From DATNFP01 sp035606335 (GTDB taxonomy: Bacteria; Bacteroidota; Bacteroidia; Chitinophagales; Chitinophagaceae), in assembly GCA_035606335.1 (NCBI GenBank), contig DATNFP010000208.1, positions 1-32,861 of the forward strand: DNA of 32,861 nt, read 5' to 3'. Shown here one piece after another: positions 17,346-24,358 of this stretch. The stretch's first letter is position 1. Each line of letters begins with the position of its first letter. Under the pieces are notes generated by a model, which was not told where the DNA came from, ran no database searches, and was given only the letters and a program-made list of their open reading frames with translations. The translations under genes were made by a program, and so were the position numbers.

Positions 17346-17672
17346 ATGATATACGTAAGTGACAAGGCAAAAGAAAAAGTACAACAATTAAGGCTCAATG
17401 CAGGCTTGACTGATGACTATTTTCTTCGTGTAAGTGTAGTTGGCGGAGGATGCTCCGGTTTATCATATAAGCTTGATTTTGATAACGAAACCCAACCCAA
17501 AGACCAGGTTTTTGAGGATCAGGGTGTAAAACTGGTTACCGACCTTAAAAGCTTTTTATATCTCTGCGACACTACTCTCGATTTTTCAGACGGACTAAAC
17601 GGCAAGGGATTTCACTTTATAAATCCAAACGCCAGTCGTAGTTGCGGATGTGGAGAAAGTTTCGCAGTATAG
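17346..17672 (+). CDS. iscA: A-type Fe-S carrier protein (IscA/HesB family)
   Basis: A 108-residue A-type carrier that receives clusters from IscU and delivers them to apo-proteins. The three conserved cysteines are C36 (GGGCSGLSYKLDF), C100 and C102 (SRSCGCGESF). The family core VSDKAKEKVQQL and GFHFINPNA is clear. An extra cysteine (C74, YLCDTT) is outside the usual set. Last gene of the isc run, 73 bp after iscU, and closed by a perfect terminator hairpin. IscA, SufA and ErpA types cannot be separated by sequence alone; the neighbourhood favours IscA. Confidence 0.93.
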   Translation: MIYVSDKAKEKVQQLRLNAGLTDDYFLRVSVVGGGCSGLSYKLDFDNETQPKDQVFEDQGVKLVTDLKSFLYLCDTTLDFSDGLNGKGFHFINPNASRSCGCGESFAV

Positions 17673-17691
17673 CAATTAACAAACCTTCAAT

Positions 17692-17727
17692 AAAAAGGCT
17701 GAAAACAGGATCGTTTTCAGCCTTTTT
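17692..17727. terminator. Bidirectional intrinsic terminator between iscA and the small-protein island
   Basis: A perfect 15-bp stem: AAAAAGGCTGAAAAC (17692-17706), a 6-base loop AGGATC, and GTTTTCAGCCTTTTT (17713-17727). T-rich ends on both strands fit termination of iscA (+) and of the convergent small gene (-). Confidence 0.9.
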
Positions 17728-17736
17728 ATTTTACTA

Positions 17737-18036
17737 TTATTTCGAATTATTACCATCATTTGGCGGTAGCTGCTGGCCATTATTCTGATAATTGATATTT
17801 CGGGCTATATTCTTTTTCACTCCATCGTTTTGCCTGCTGTGTTCTCCCTTGTATGGTGCATCAGGAGCATCCTCTGCTACTTTTATATTATGCTTTTGGT
17901 AGCTTGTAGGATGATGCGCATAACTGTGTTTGTGATGTTTTGTATAGTGCCTGCGATGCATATTTTTCCCATGTGTCTGGGCTATTGCTGCAATGCCCAT
18001 TAGAGTAAATGATAAAATAAGTAAGGCTGTTTTCAT
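17737..18036 (-). CDS. Small secreted His/Asn-rich protein with QNDG/LPxNDG module
   Basis: A 99-residue exported protein of unknown function. A signal peptide (1-20, ends AAIAQ) is followed by a strongly His/Lys/Tyr-rich stretch (about 24-50; RRHYTKHHKHSYAHH). The C-terminal module at 49-95 (HNIKV, then DAPYKG, RQNDG, KKN, ARNIN and LPPNDG) aligns without gaps to residues 85-131 of the protein encoded at 18124-18528. By hand I count 23 identical of 47 positions. The frame is open to a TTG at 18081, but ATG 18036 gives the signal peptide. No lipobox. The His-rich part might bind metals; this is inference. Confidence 0.75.
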   Translation of the reverse strand: MKTALLILSFTLMGIAAIAQTHGKNMHRRHYTKHHKHSYAHHPTSYQKHNIKVAEDAPDAPYKGEHSRQNDGVKKNIARNINYQNNGQQLPPNDGNNSK

Positions 18037-18072
18037 ACAATTGCTTTTAGTTAAAAATTTAAACAACAAAAA

Positions 18073-18100
18073 ACCTGCCAACGCTCTCGCCCTGGCAGGT
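18073..18100 (-). terminator. Intrinsic terminator after the 18124-18528 gene
   Basis: On the minus strand, ACCTGCCA (18100-18093) pairs with TGGCAGGT (18080-18073) around a 12-base loop, directly followed by TTTTTT. It lies 23 bp past the stop codon. Confidence 0.85.
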
Positions 18101-18123
18101 ATATAGTATTGCGTGTTAATTAT

Positions 18124-18528
18124 TTACGGCATTGTGCCATCATTTGCAGGCAATACCATCTCACTTTGGTTAGTGTTTAGGTTGCGTTCGTCGTTCTTTT
18201 GTGCCCCATCATTTTGTTTGCTGGGCAATCCTTCATATGGATTATCTGCATTATCGTATGACACCCTTATGTTGCGGTGCCAATAATTACTATTTGTTTC
18301 AGTAGTGGTAGATGTACATGGCGTGCTGCTACTTGCCATCGGTGTTAATAATCTCATTGTATAAGTAGCTGCAGCGGGATTGCTTTCGTCGCCGCAAACT
18401 GCGTAGCCATTTGTGTACTTACAAACCTTATAATTTTCTGCAAATGGTGAGTGACTATCTTTATCTTGTGCTTCCGCGCTAAAATGAATTAATCCAACCA
18501 TTGTAAGCGCCATTAAAATCTTTTTCAT
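18124..18528 (-). CDS. Small secreted protein with QNDG/LPxNDG module
   Basis: A 134-residue exported protein of unknown function. A signal peptide (1-21, ends SAEAQ) precedes a segment with two cysteines (KVCKYTNGYAVCGDESN, C36 and C45) and a third at C71 (STPCTS), then a Ser/Thr-rich linker. The last 47 residues (85-131) share the NI[KR]V...PY-G..S-QNDG..KN..RN-N...LP-NDG pattern with the neighbouring 99-residue protein, so the two are paralogues with different N-terminal parts. Start ATG at 18528 with MKK opening. It has its own terminator just downstream, so it is not obviously cotranscribed with the next gene. Confidence 0.75.
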   Translation of the reverse strand: MKKILMALTMVGLIHFSAEAQDKDSHSPFAENYKVCKYTNGYAVCGDESNPAAATYTMRLLTPMASSSTPCTSTTTETNSNYWHRNIRVSYDNADNPYEGLPSKQNDGAQKNDERNLNTNQSEMVLPANDGTMP

Positions 18529-18626
18529 AGCTATACATTTTTGGTTTTTCGTTTATTAATCTTGTTGCAACCATTCCACAATTATTAATAAAAAGGTCGT
18601 TCCGCCGTACGTTAAAAGAATGTAAA

Positions 18627-18651
18627 AAGGCCAGACATTGAGTATGGCCTT
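18627..18651 (-). terminator. Intrinsic terminator after the 40-residue lipoprotein gene
   Basis: On the minus strand, AAGGCCA (18651-18645) pairs with TGGCCTT (18633-18627) around an 11-base loop and runs into a T-rich tail. It begins 9 bp past the stop codon at 18661. Confidence 0.75.
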
Positions 18652-18660
18652 ATATGCAAA

Positions 18661-18783
18661 TTATGGATGTGGTGGTGCTTCTGGTGGTGTCGGTGGGTTG
18701 GGCGGGTGTGGCGGTGGTACACAAGAGCTCAATGCCGCCACCATAATGATGGTGATCATAATACTCATTAATAACTTTTTCAT
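18661..18783 (-). CDS. 40-residue proline-rich lipoprotein
   Basis: A very short gene read from ATG 18783 to TAA 18661. The product has a signal peptide MKKLLMSIMITIIMVAA, a lipobox LSSC with the lipidated Cys at residue 21, and a mature part of only 20 residues dominated by prolines: CVPPPHPPNPPTPPEAPPHP. Nothing else is predicted. The Pro-rich tail would be an extended stalk anchored to a membrane. Function unknown. Support for it being real: start with MKK, consistent lipobox, position in an array of similar genes, and a terminator right after the stop. Confidence 0.6.
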   Translation of the reverse strand: MKKLLMSIMITIIMVAALSSCVPPPHPPNPPTPPEAPPHP

Positions 18784-18836
18784 AGTATAAGATTTTTATG
18801 TGATGATAAAATTATTATGCCTTACACACTCCATTC

Positions 18837-19196
18837 TTATCGTCCGTTCTGACTATTCAGATTGTTATAGCCATTGGTATTGCTGCCATTGCTTGTTGGC
18901 GTGTGCATATTCATATCTGTTGTATTGCCGCCGTGATTCAATTGATTGACCCTGTCTTTTGTTGGATCGGTATAAGTGCCATTGCCCGGAAAGGTGGCTG
19001 TATTCTCGGTATTCCCTCTATTATACTGCATACTATTATTGTGATACATGGCATTGTCCTTATATACTGTATCGAATTTGGCATATGGATTTAGCTGGAC
19101 ATTACTGTTGCCCGGCACGTTATAATTATTTGTTTGAGCTCTTGTATTTACCTCTGCAATTAATAAAATGCAAATTGCCATCATGATCTTTTTCAT
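18837..19196 (-). CDS. Small secreted Asn-rich protein
   Basis: A 119-residue exported protein of unknown function. The signal peptide (1-20, ends VNTRAQ) is followed by a low-complexity sequence rich in Asn, Thr, Gly and Tyr (for example NNYNVPGNSNVQLNPYAKFD, MYHNNSMQYNRGNTENTATF and NGSNTNGYNNLNSQNGR). No cysteine, no lipobox and no domain I recognise. It has no QNDG module, though an NPY-containing segment and Asn bias faintly recall the two neighbours. Start ATG 19196 with MKK. No good terminator was seen below its stop at 18837. Confidence 0.65.
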   Translation of the reverse strand: MKKIMMAICILLIAEVNTRAQTNNYNVPGNSNVQLNPYAKFDTVYKDNAMYHNNSMQYNRGNTENTATFPGNGTYTDPTKDRVNQLNHGGNTTDMNMHTPTSNGSNTNGYNNLNSQNGR

Positions 19197-19285
19197 AACA
19201 CCCTATTTGTATACAACAGTTTACAATAATGTGCCACTAAAGCCCTGATGGCATTAAGAAAAATAAAAATCTAGTATGGGGAATT

Positions 19286-19453
19286 TTAGTACCAGTGCGG
19301 GTCCTTATCGTAATAGTGCGGGTTGCGCCAGTGATGAGGATGACGTCTCAGGTAATAGTAATCCCTATCCTCATAAGAACGATATCTGACCATACATGAG
19401 CCTAAAGTAGACATCAGAACAAGGAATACTATTGCAAAACGGATGGACTTCAT
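19286..19453 (-). CDS. 55-residue His/Tyr-rich lipoprotein
   Basis: A short gene from ATG 19453 to TAA 19286. The product opens with MKSIRFAIVFLVLMSTLGSC, a signal peptide with lipobox LGSC (Cys20). The mature 36 residues are loaded with Arg, His, Tyr and Trp: MVRYRSYEDRDYYYLRRHPH, then HWRNPHYYDKDPHWY. It resembles the neighbouring 44-residue lipoprotein in build (short lipobox leader, then His/aromatic tail) but not clearly in sequence. Function unknown; small YHH-type lipoproteins are known in Bacteroidota but are uncharacterised to my knowledge. Confidence 0.65.
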   Translation of the reverse strand: MKSIRFAIVFLVLMSTLGSCMVRYRSYEDRDYYYLRRHPHHWRNPHYYDKDPHWY

Positions 19454-19565
19454 TTTTTAACTATTTGTTGTGCATTTTAAAAACTGAAGTAAAATAGCAA
19501 TTTTATTTAAAAAACTAATAGCACTACAAAAAATCCCACTGTTTTGAACACTTTTTGCATAAAAA

Positions 19566-19589
19566 AAGGCCGGTGATTTCCCCAGCCTT
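19566..19589 (-). terminator. Intrinsic terminator after the 44-residue lipoprotein gene
   Basis: On the minus strand, AAGGCTGG (19589-19582) pairs with CCGGCCTT (19573-19566), with one G-T pair, around an 8-base loop and is followed by a run of Ts (19561-19565 complement). Confidence 0.85.
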
Positions 19590-19631
19590 AAGTATATTAT
19601 AAATATGTAATGGTATTAATATCTGTAAATA

Positions 19632-19766
19632 TTATCTCCACCAGCCACCATGATGACGGTGCCAGTAACGCATATGGTGGTCATTATGAACTATTTTATT
19701 TCTATGTATGGCACATGAACTCATAAGCAAAGCCAGAAAGCCTGATAATAAGATTACTTTTCTCAT
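19632..19766 (-). CDS. 44-residue His/Trp-rich lipoprotein
   Basis: A short gene from ATG 19766 to TAA 19632. The leader MRKVILLSGFLALLMSSC has a lipobox MSSC (Cys18). The mature tail is 27 residues and His/Trp-rich: AIHRNKIVHNDHHMRYWHRH, then HGGWWR. First gene of the minus-strand small-protein island. A strong terminator follows its stop codon, which argues that it is a real, separately ended transcript. Function unknown. Confidence 0.6.
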   Translation of the reverse strand: MRKVILLSGFLALLMSSCAIHRNKIVHNDHHMRYWHRHHGGWWR

Positions 19767-20072
19767 ATTTTTTATAAAAGTTTATTCTTTGAATGCCTGG
19801 TCAAATGCCAGTTTCCAACAGAATTTTCAGATGAATAAGTGCCCGATTTTTATTTCAGGCCTTTAAACTATAAATAAATCCCGAAAATAAAAAAGGAACA
19901 ACAGATTTAATTGTATTTTTTATGCGAAACTCAATTTTTACAATAAAATAATTTTTTGTCTATTTATGTATGAAAATTATAATATATGTTATCAGTTTAA
20001 TTACTATTGGTATTACTGTAATCAATTAGATAAACCTTTGCAAAATGAGTATTTTTGTGAAAAATAGTAACC
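19767..20072. other. AT-rich divergent intergenic region
   Basis: About 306 bp between the first small lipoprotein gene (-) and nfu (+). It is very AT-rich. I found no convincing gene, hairpin or repeat in it. It must hold the promoters of both neighbours; the only consensus-like element is the near -7 box before nfu. Confidence 0.6.
20033..20040 (+). promoter_or_regulatory. Possible -7 box upstream of nfu
   Basis: AACCTTTG is one mismatch from TAnnTTTG and ends 32 bp before the ATG, the same distance as the box before iscS. A TTGG at 20007-20010 is 22 bp upstream, not the ideal 19. Confidence 0.3.
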
Positions 20073-20663
20073 ATGTTGAAGACCGGAAATACGATCGTGA
20101 GTATATATACCGAAATGACTCCTAATCCGGAAACAATGAAATTTGTTGCAAACAAATTATTGTATCCGGGCAAAAGCATTGATTTTCCCGATGAATCAAG
20201 TGCTGCGCCTTCACCTTTGGCAAAAGAATTATTTGCTTTTCCATTTATCCGCAGCGTATTTATAGCCAGTAATTTTGTAACACTTACCAAAACACCTGAT
20301 ACTCAGTGGGACGATGTGATACCTGCCATCCGTGAATTTTTGAAACAATACCTTGAAGAAGGTAAAGGTATCATTAATGAAGACCAGATAGTTATAAAGA
20401 AAGACCTGAATAGCCCTGCGGCTGATGATAGTGACGTAGTAAAGCGCATCAAGGAACTGCTTGAGAATTATGTAAAGCCTGCAGTAGAAATGGATGGCGG
20501 CGCTATCAGCTTTAGAGGGTACGATAGTGGTACTGTAAAGCTGATGTTGCAAGGCTCATGTTCTGGTTGTCCTTCTTCCATGATCACGCTAAAGGCCGGG
20601 ATAGAAGGAATGATGAAGCGCATGATACCTGAAGTAAAGGAAGTAGTTGCTGAAGCAGAATAA
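20073..20663 (+). CDS. Nfu-type Fe-S scaffold/carrier protein
   Basis: A 196-residue protein with an N-terminal Nfu_N domain (about 10-100; YTEMTPNPETMKFVANKLL, FPFIRSVFIASNFVTLTK) and a C-terminal NifU-like domain (about 122-190; VKPAVEMDGGAISFRGY). The CxxC cluster-binding motif is C163-x-x-C166 (GSCSGCPSS). Nfu proteins carry [4Fe-4S] clusters to targets. The isc genes sit 2.4 kb away on the same strand, separated by the small-protein island. Nfu-N domains of this type are widespread in Bacteroidota and mitochondria. Start ATG 20073 gives 9 residues before the domain. Ends with a strong terminator. Confidence 0.9.
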   Translation: MLKTGNTIVSIYTEMTPNPETMKFVANKLLYPGKSIDFPDESSAAPSPLAKELFAFPFIRSVFIASNFVTLTKTPDTQWDDVIPAIREFLKQYLEEGKGIINEDQIVIKKDLNSPAADDSDVVKRIKELLENYVKPAVEMDGGAISFRGYDSGTVKLMLQGSCSGCPSSMITLKAGIEGMMKRMIPEVKEVVAEAE

Positions 20664-20685
20664 TTAACTTTTCATATTTTTTTAG

Positions 20686-20709
20686 CAGCAGCCTCAAATA
20701 TGGCTGCTG
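20686..20709 (+). terminator. Intrinsic terminator after nfu
   Basis: CAGCAGCC (20686-20693) pairs with GGCTGCTG (20702-20709) across an 8-base loop, followed by TTTTGTTTT. Confidence 0.85.
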
Positions 20710-20764
20710 TTTTGTTTTATATAATCAGTTGAATTATACCTATATTTAACTGCTTTTTTTTAAG

Positions 20765-21850
20765 ATGAATAGTAAGAACAATTACGTCGCTATAATGGCA
20801 GGTGGAATTGGCAGCAGGTTCTGGCCAATGAGCCGTACCCAATATCCCAAGCAATTTCTTGACCTTCTCGGAACGGGCCGTTCATTGATCCAATGGACAT
20901 ATAATCGCTTCAAGAATATCTGCCCAAAGGAAAATATTTATTTCATTACTAATCAGCATTACATCTCTGCACTGCAGCAGCAGATACCTGAGCTAGATAG
21001 TAATAACATAATCAGCGAACCATCAAGGAAAAATACAGCAGCATGTGCTGCATATTTTGCTCATAAAATGATGGCAACAAACCCTAAGGCGAATATCATT
21101 ATGTCGCCTGCCGATCATCTCATTATGGATGAGCATGCGTTTGAGCGAACTGCAGAGGATGCATTGAGATTTGTGTCGCAACGCGATGCGCTCCTTACAC
21201 TCGGCATAAAGCCTACTCGTCCCGATACAGGATATGGATATATACAGTACGATGCGGAAGATGAGCTGGATAAGGCATATAGAGTAAAAACATTTACAGA
21301 AAAGCCTTCGCTGGAATTGGCACGCACTTTCTTAAAAAGTGGTGATTTCCTTTGGAACTCCGGCATATTTGTGTGGAACGTGAAAACAATAATGGATGCG
21401 CTCGAGAAATATCTTCCCGAAATGCACGAAGTATTTTTGCAGGCCACAGAGGTTTATAACACCCCCGCCGAGCATGATGTAATAAGTGAACTGTATTCCC
21501 AATGTACCAATATCTCCATTGATTATGGCATAATGGAAAAGGCAAAAAATGTATTCGTTATTCCATCTTACTTCGGTTGGTGCGATTTGGGAACATGGGA
21601 ATCGGCATACGAAAATTCTGACAAGGATTACCTGGGGAACGCCGTTTTTGGCAAAAATGTGATGGTAATAGATGCAACAGAATGCATGATAAAAGCTCCC
21701 AATGAAAAGCTGGTAGTACTGCAGGGGTTAGAACAATTTATAGTGGTAGATACGCCTGATGTGCTGCTCATTTGTGAGCGCAATCGTGAGCAGCAGATAA
21801 AAGAATATGTTGCTGAAGTGAAAAGAAATAAGGGAGATAAATTTTTATAG
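20765..21850 (+). CDS. manC: Mannose-1-phosphate guanylyltransferase
   Basis: A 361-residue single-domain nucleotidyltransferase making GDP-mannose from mannose-1-phosphate and GTP, the donor for mannose, fucose and other sugars in surface glycans. The signature AGGIGSRFWPMSRTQYPKQF (12-31) covers the nucleotide-binding loop and catalytic lysine. IMSPADHLIMDEHAF, RPDTGYGYIQY, FTEKPS and WNSGIFVW are the other expected motifs. There is no C-terminal phosphomannose-isomerase domain, so it is the monofunctional form. The aminotransferase gene follows 8 bp later, so the two are probably one transcript, though their pathways are not obviously linked. Confidence 0.92.
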   Translation: MNSKNNYVAIMAGGIGSRFWPMSRTQYPKQFLDLLGTGRSLIQWTYNRFKNICPKENIYFITNQHYISALQQQIPELDSNNIISEPSRKNTAACAAYFAHKMMATNPKANIIMSPADHLIMDEHAFERTAEDALRFVSQRDALLTLGIKPTRPDTGYGYIQYDAEDELDKAYRVKTFTEKPSLELARTFLKSGDFLWNSGIFVWNVKTIMDALEKYLPEMHEVFLQATEVYNTPAEHDVISELYSQCTNISIDYGIMEKAKNVFVIPSYFGWCDLGTWESAYENSDKDYLGNAVFGKNVMVIDATECMIKAPNEKLVVLQGLEQFIVVDTPDVLLICERNREQQIKEYVAEVKRNKGDKFL

Positions 21851-21858
21851 TTGAGGAA

Positions 21859-23022
21859 ATGCAATTACCCCAAAAACATACTGCTGCAGGTACTACTATA
21901 TTTACAGTAATGAGCGCATTGGCACAGCAATACAATGCAATTAATTTATCACAAGGCTTTCCCGATTTTCCACTTGATGAAAAGCTGGCTCATCTGCTAT
22001 ACGATGCTGCCAATGGAAACTACAATCAATATGCGCCGATGGCAGGTCTGCCTATGTTGAGACAGGCCATTGTAAAAAACTTCAAAGACCGCTATGAATT
22101 GAATATAGATGCTGATGCAGAAATAACAATTACACCCGGCGCAACATATGGTATCTATACAGCTTTTACAGCCATACTGCAAAAAGGTGATGAGGTAATA
22201 GTTTTAGAACCTGCTTATGATAGCTACATACCTAATATAGAAATGAATGGTGCGAAAGCAGTTCCTGTAGCTCTCTCCGCACCTGACTTTCACGTAGATT
22301 GGAATAAAGTAAAAGATGCCATAACATCTAAAACCAAAGCCATAATTATTAATACGCCACATAATCCAACGGGAGCTATCTGGAGTAAAAGTGATTGGGA
22401 TAATCTGGCTTCGATAGTACGTGATACAGATATTATTATCATTTCTGATGAAGTTTACGAACAGATAGTATTTGATGGGCAAAAACATTATAGTGTATTA
22501 CAACATCCCGAGTTAAGACAACGAAGTTTTGCTATCTACTCGTTCGGTAAGGTGTATAATAATACAGGCTGGAAAATGGGATATTGTATCGCGTCTCAGG
22601 AATTTACACAGGCATTCCGTCGCATTCATCAGTTTTTATGCTTTACTGTAAATACACCTGCCCAATACGCGTTAGCACATTATTTATCGCAAAATGATGC
22701 AGAACCTGTAGGCACGGTTATGCAAAGAAAACGTGATTATTTCCTCAACCTGATGAACAAAACATCGTTCATTATACATCAACCTGCTTTAGGCAGTTAT
22801 TTCCAGATAGCAGGTTACAGCCACATAAGCGATTTGCCTGATATGGAATTTGCTCAATTGCTCACAAAAGAATATGGTGTTGCCACAATACCCGTTAGCG
22901 CTTTCTATAGCAATAAAAAAGACGATAAGCTTGTAAGGTTTTGTTTTGCAAAAAAAGAAGAAACATTGCAGCAGGCAGTAGAACGGCTTGAAAAAATTAA
23001 AGCGATAGGATTATTAAACTAA
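21859..23022 (+). CDS. Class I/II PLP aminotransferase (methionine/kynurenine aminotransferase-like)
   Basis: A 387-residue fold-type I aminotransferase. The PLP lysine lies in YSFGKVYNNTGWKMGY, the cofactor-binding Asn in NTPHNPTGAIW, the Asp/Tyr in IIISDEVYEQI, and the N-terminal LSQGFPDFPLD fits the methionine aminotransferase (YbdL) and kynurenine aminotransferase group. It likely transaminates methionine or aromatic amino acids with a 2-oxoacid; the exact substrate is inferred. The ATG at 21859 is preceded by GAGG at 4 bp, one of the few good Shine-Dalgarno sites here. It starts 8 bp after manC. Confidence 0.88.
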   Translation: MQLPQKHTAAGTTIFTVMSALAQQYNAINLSQGFPDFPLDEKLAHLLYDAANGNYNQYAPMAGLPMLRQAIVKNFKDRYELNIDADAEITITPGATYGIYTAFTAILQKGDEVIVLEPAYDSYIPNIEMNGAKAVPVALSAPDFHVDWNKVKDAITSKTKAIIINTPHNPTGAIWSKSDWDNLASIVRDTDIIIISDEVYEQIVFDGQKHYSVLQHPELRQRSFAIYSFGKVYNNTGWKMGYCIASQEFTQAFRRIHQFLCFTVNTPAQYALAHYLSQNDAEPVGTVMQRKRDYFLNLMNKTSFIIHQPALGSYFQIAGYSHISDLPDMEFAQLLTKEYGVATIPVSAFYSNKKDDKLVRFCFAKKEETLQQAVERLEKIKAIGLLN

Positions 23023-23049
23023 TTTGTTTAACATATTTAATGAATAAAG

Positions 23050-23071
23050 ATGGCGGCTTTTTAGCCGCCAT
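23050..23071. terminator. Hairpin terminator between convergent aminotransferase and mqnC
   Basis: ATGGCGGCT (23050-23058), loop TTTT, AGCCGCCAT (23063-23071): a perfect 9-bp GC-rich stem. The flanks are AT-rich but lack a strong T-run, so it is probably a bidirectional terminator with moderate confidence. Confidence 0.65.
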
Positions 23072-23103
23072 TCAATTTATATATATCCCGTAACCAATAG
23101 AGA

Positions 23104-24228
23104 TTAGTAATTAATAACCTGCTCTTCCATCACTTCCGGCATTGGCCTGAATTCGTATTGCTGGTTGCGCAATTGTGGTTCAAATCCTGCTTCACGTATC
23201 GCTTTCTGGATACCACTTGCTGTAAATCTATGTGCTGCGCCTGCTGCACTCACTACATTTTCCTCAATCATTATGGAGCCAAAATCATTAGCTCCCGCAT
23301 GCATGCATATTTGTGCTACCTGCTTACCTACAGTGAGCCATGATGCTGCAATATTTTTCACATTTGGTAGCATGATACGGCTTAAGGCGATCATGCGAAT
23401 ATATTCCTCTGCAGTGGTTAAATTTTTAGTGCCGCGTATGCGTTTTAAAAGTGTATCCACATCCTGGAAAGTCCAGGGAATAAATGCGATAAACCCTTTT
23501 GCCCCTTCCGGTTTTTTAGCCTGTACTTCTCGTATTTTCACCAGGTGCTCCATGCGCTCTTCAATCGTTTCCACATGCCCGAACATCATAGTAGCCGTAG
23601 TGGTAAGGCCAAGCTTATGTGCCTCTACCATTATGTCCAGCCATTCCTGCGCGCTGCATTTCCCTTTCGACACCAGCCTGCGCACACGGTCGTTCAGTAT
23701 TTCTGCACCTGGGCCAGGCATGCTATCCATTCCTGCTTCTTTTAGAGCGATCAATGCTTCACGATGTGTAACACCAGATACCTTGCAAATATGAGCTACT
23801 TCAGGAGGGCCTAAAGCATGAAGTTTTAGGTTAGGATATAGTTCCTTCAATTGCTTGAAAAGGTCAACATAATAAGCTAAGCCCAATTCCGGGTGATGGC
23901 CGCCTTGCAACAATAATTGTTCACCACCATAACGGAACAGTTCTTCTATTTTACGCTTATAAGTAGGTATATCGGTAATGTATGCTTCAGGATGACCGGG
24001 TACACGATAGAAGTTGCAGAACTTACAATTTGCCACACAAACATTTGTCGTATTCATGTTGCGGTCTATCAGCCAGGTTACCTTGCCATGAGGTAACTGC
24101 ACTTTACGCAATTCATTAGCCACAAACATCAACTCAGGCAATGGGGCATTATGAAATAAATAAACACCTTCTTCTATGCTCAGAAATTCAAATCGCATCG
24201 CGCGCTCGTACAACTCAGATAATTGCAT
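23104..24228 (-). CDS. mqnC: Cyclic dehypoxanthinyl futalosine synthase (radical SAM, menaquinone synthesis)
   Basis: A 374-residue radical SAM enzyme of the futalosine route to menaquinone. The cluster motif CxxxCxxC is C64, C68, C71 (TNVCVANCKFCNFYR). Family features: GGEQLLLQGGHHPELGL, SMPGPGAEILNDRVRRLV, TTTATMMFGHVETIEER and FIAFIPWTFQ, which fit MqnC better than the related aminofutalosine synthase MqnE. The menaquinone cofactor would serve the respiratory chain. The frame extends to a TTG at 24261, but the ATG at 24228 gives the usual length and start. No other mqn gene is in the window. Confidence 0.88.
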   Translation of the reverse strand: MQLSELYERAMRFEFLSIEEGVYLFHNAPLPELMFVANELRKVQLPHGKVTWLIDRNMNTTNVCVANCKFCNFYRVPGHPEAYITDIPTYKRKIEELFRYGGEQLLLQGGHHPELGLAYYVDLFKQLKELYPNLKLHALGPPEVAHICKVSGVTHREALIALKEAGMDSMPGPGAEILNDRVRRLVSKGKCSAQEWLDIMVEAHKLGLTTTATMMFGHVETIEERMEHLVKIREVQAKKPEGAKGFIAFIPWTFQDVDTLLKRIRGTKNLTTAEEYIRMIALSRIMLPNVKNIAASWLTVGKQVAQICMHAGANDFGSIMIEENVVSAAGAAHRFTASGIQKAIREAGFEPQLRNQQYEFRPMPEVMEEQVINY

Positions 24229-24315
24229 GAAAATCTCTTTAAACAAAACAAAGTTATGCAATTGATTTATTGTATGGCTGCCTATTTCCTAATAGATAAA
24301 TAGAGGGATAAAATA

Positions 24316-24334
24316 AAGGGAGCATAGCGCCCTT
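24316..24334 (-). terminator. Intrinsic terminator after the first T9SS repeat-protein gene
   Basis: On the minus strand AAGGG (24334-24330) pairs with CCCTT (24320-24316), extended by an inner GC-GC pair, and is followed by a T-rich tail. It sits 25 bp past the TAA at 24359. Confidence 0.65.
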
Positions 24335-24358
24335 AAAAAGTTTATATATTATTTCTTA

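Noticed and set aside
19200..19285. Hairpin TGCCA/TGGCA after the 55-residue lipoprotein gene
   Set aside because: Only 5 bp of stem and no T-run on the minus strand, so it is not credible as a terminator.
19997..20072. Short minus-strand frame starting opposite the nfu ATG
   Set aside because: Twenty-five codons, no signal peptide or other feature, in a promoter region.
23165..23794. 209-codon open frame on the plus strand
   Set aside because: Antisense to mqnC, which has clear radical SAM motifs; no domain in the antisense product.
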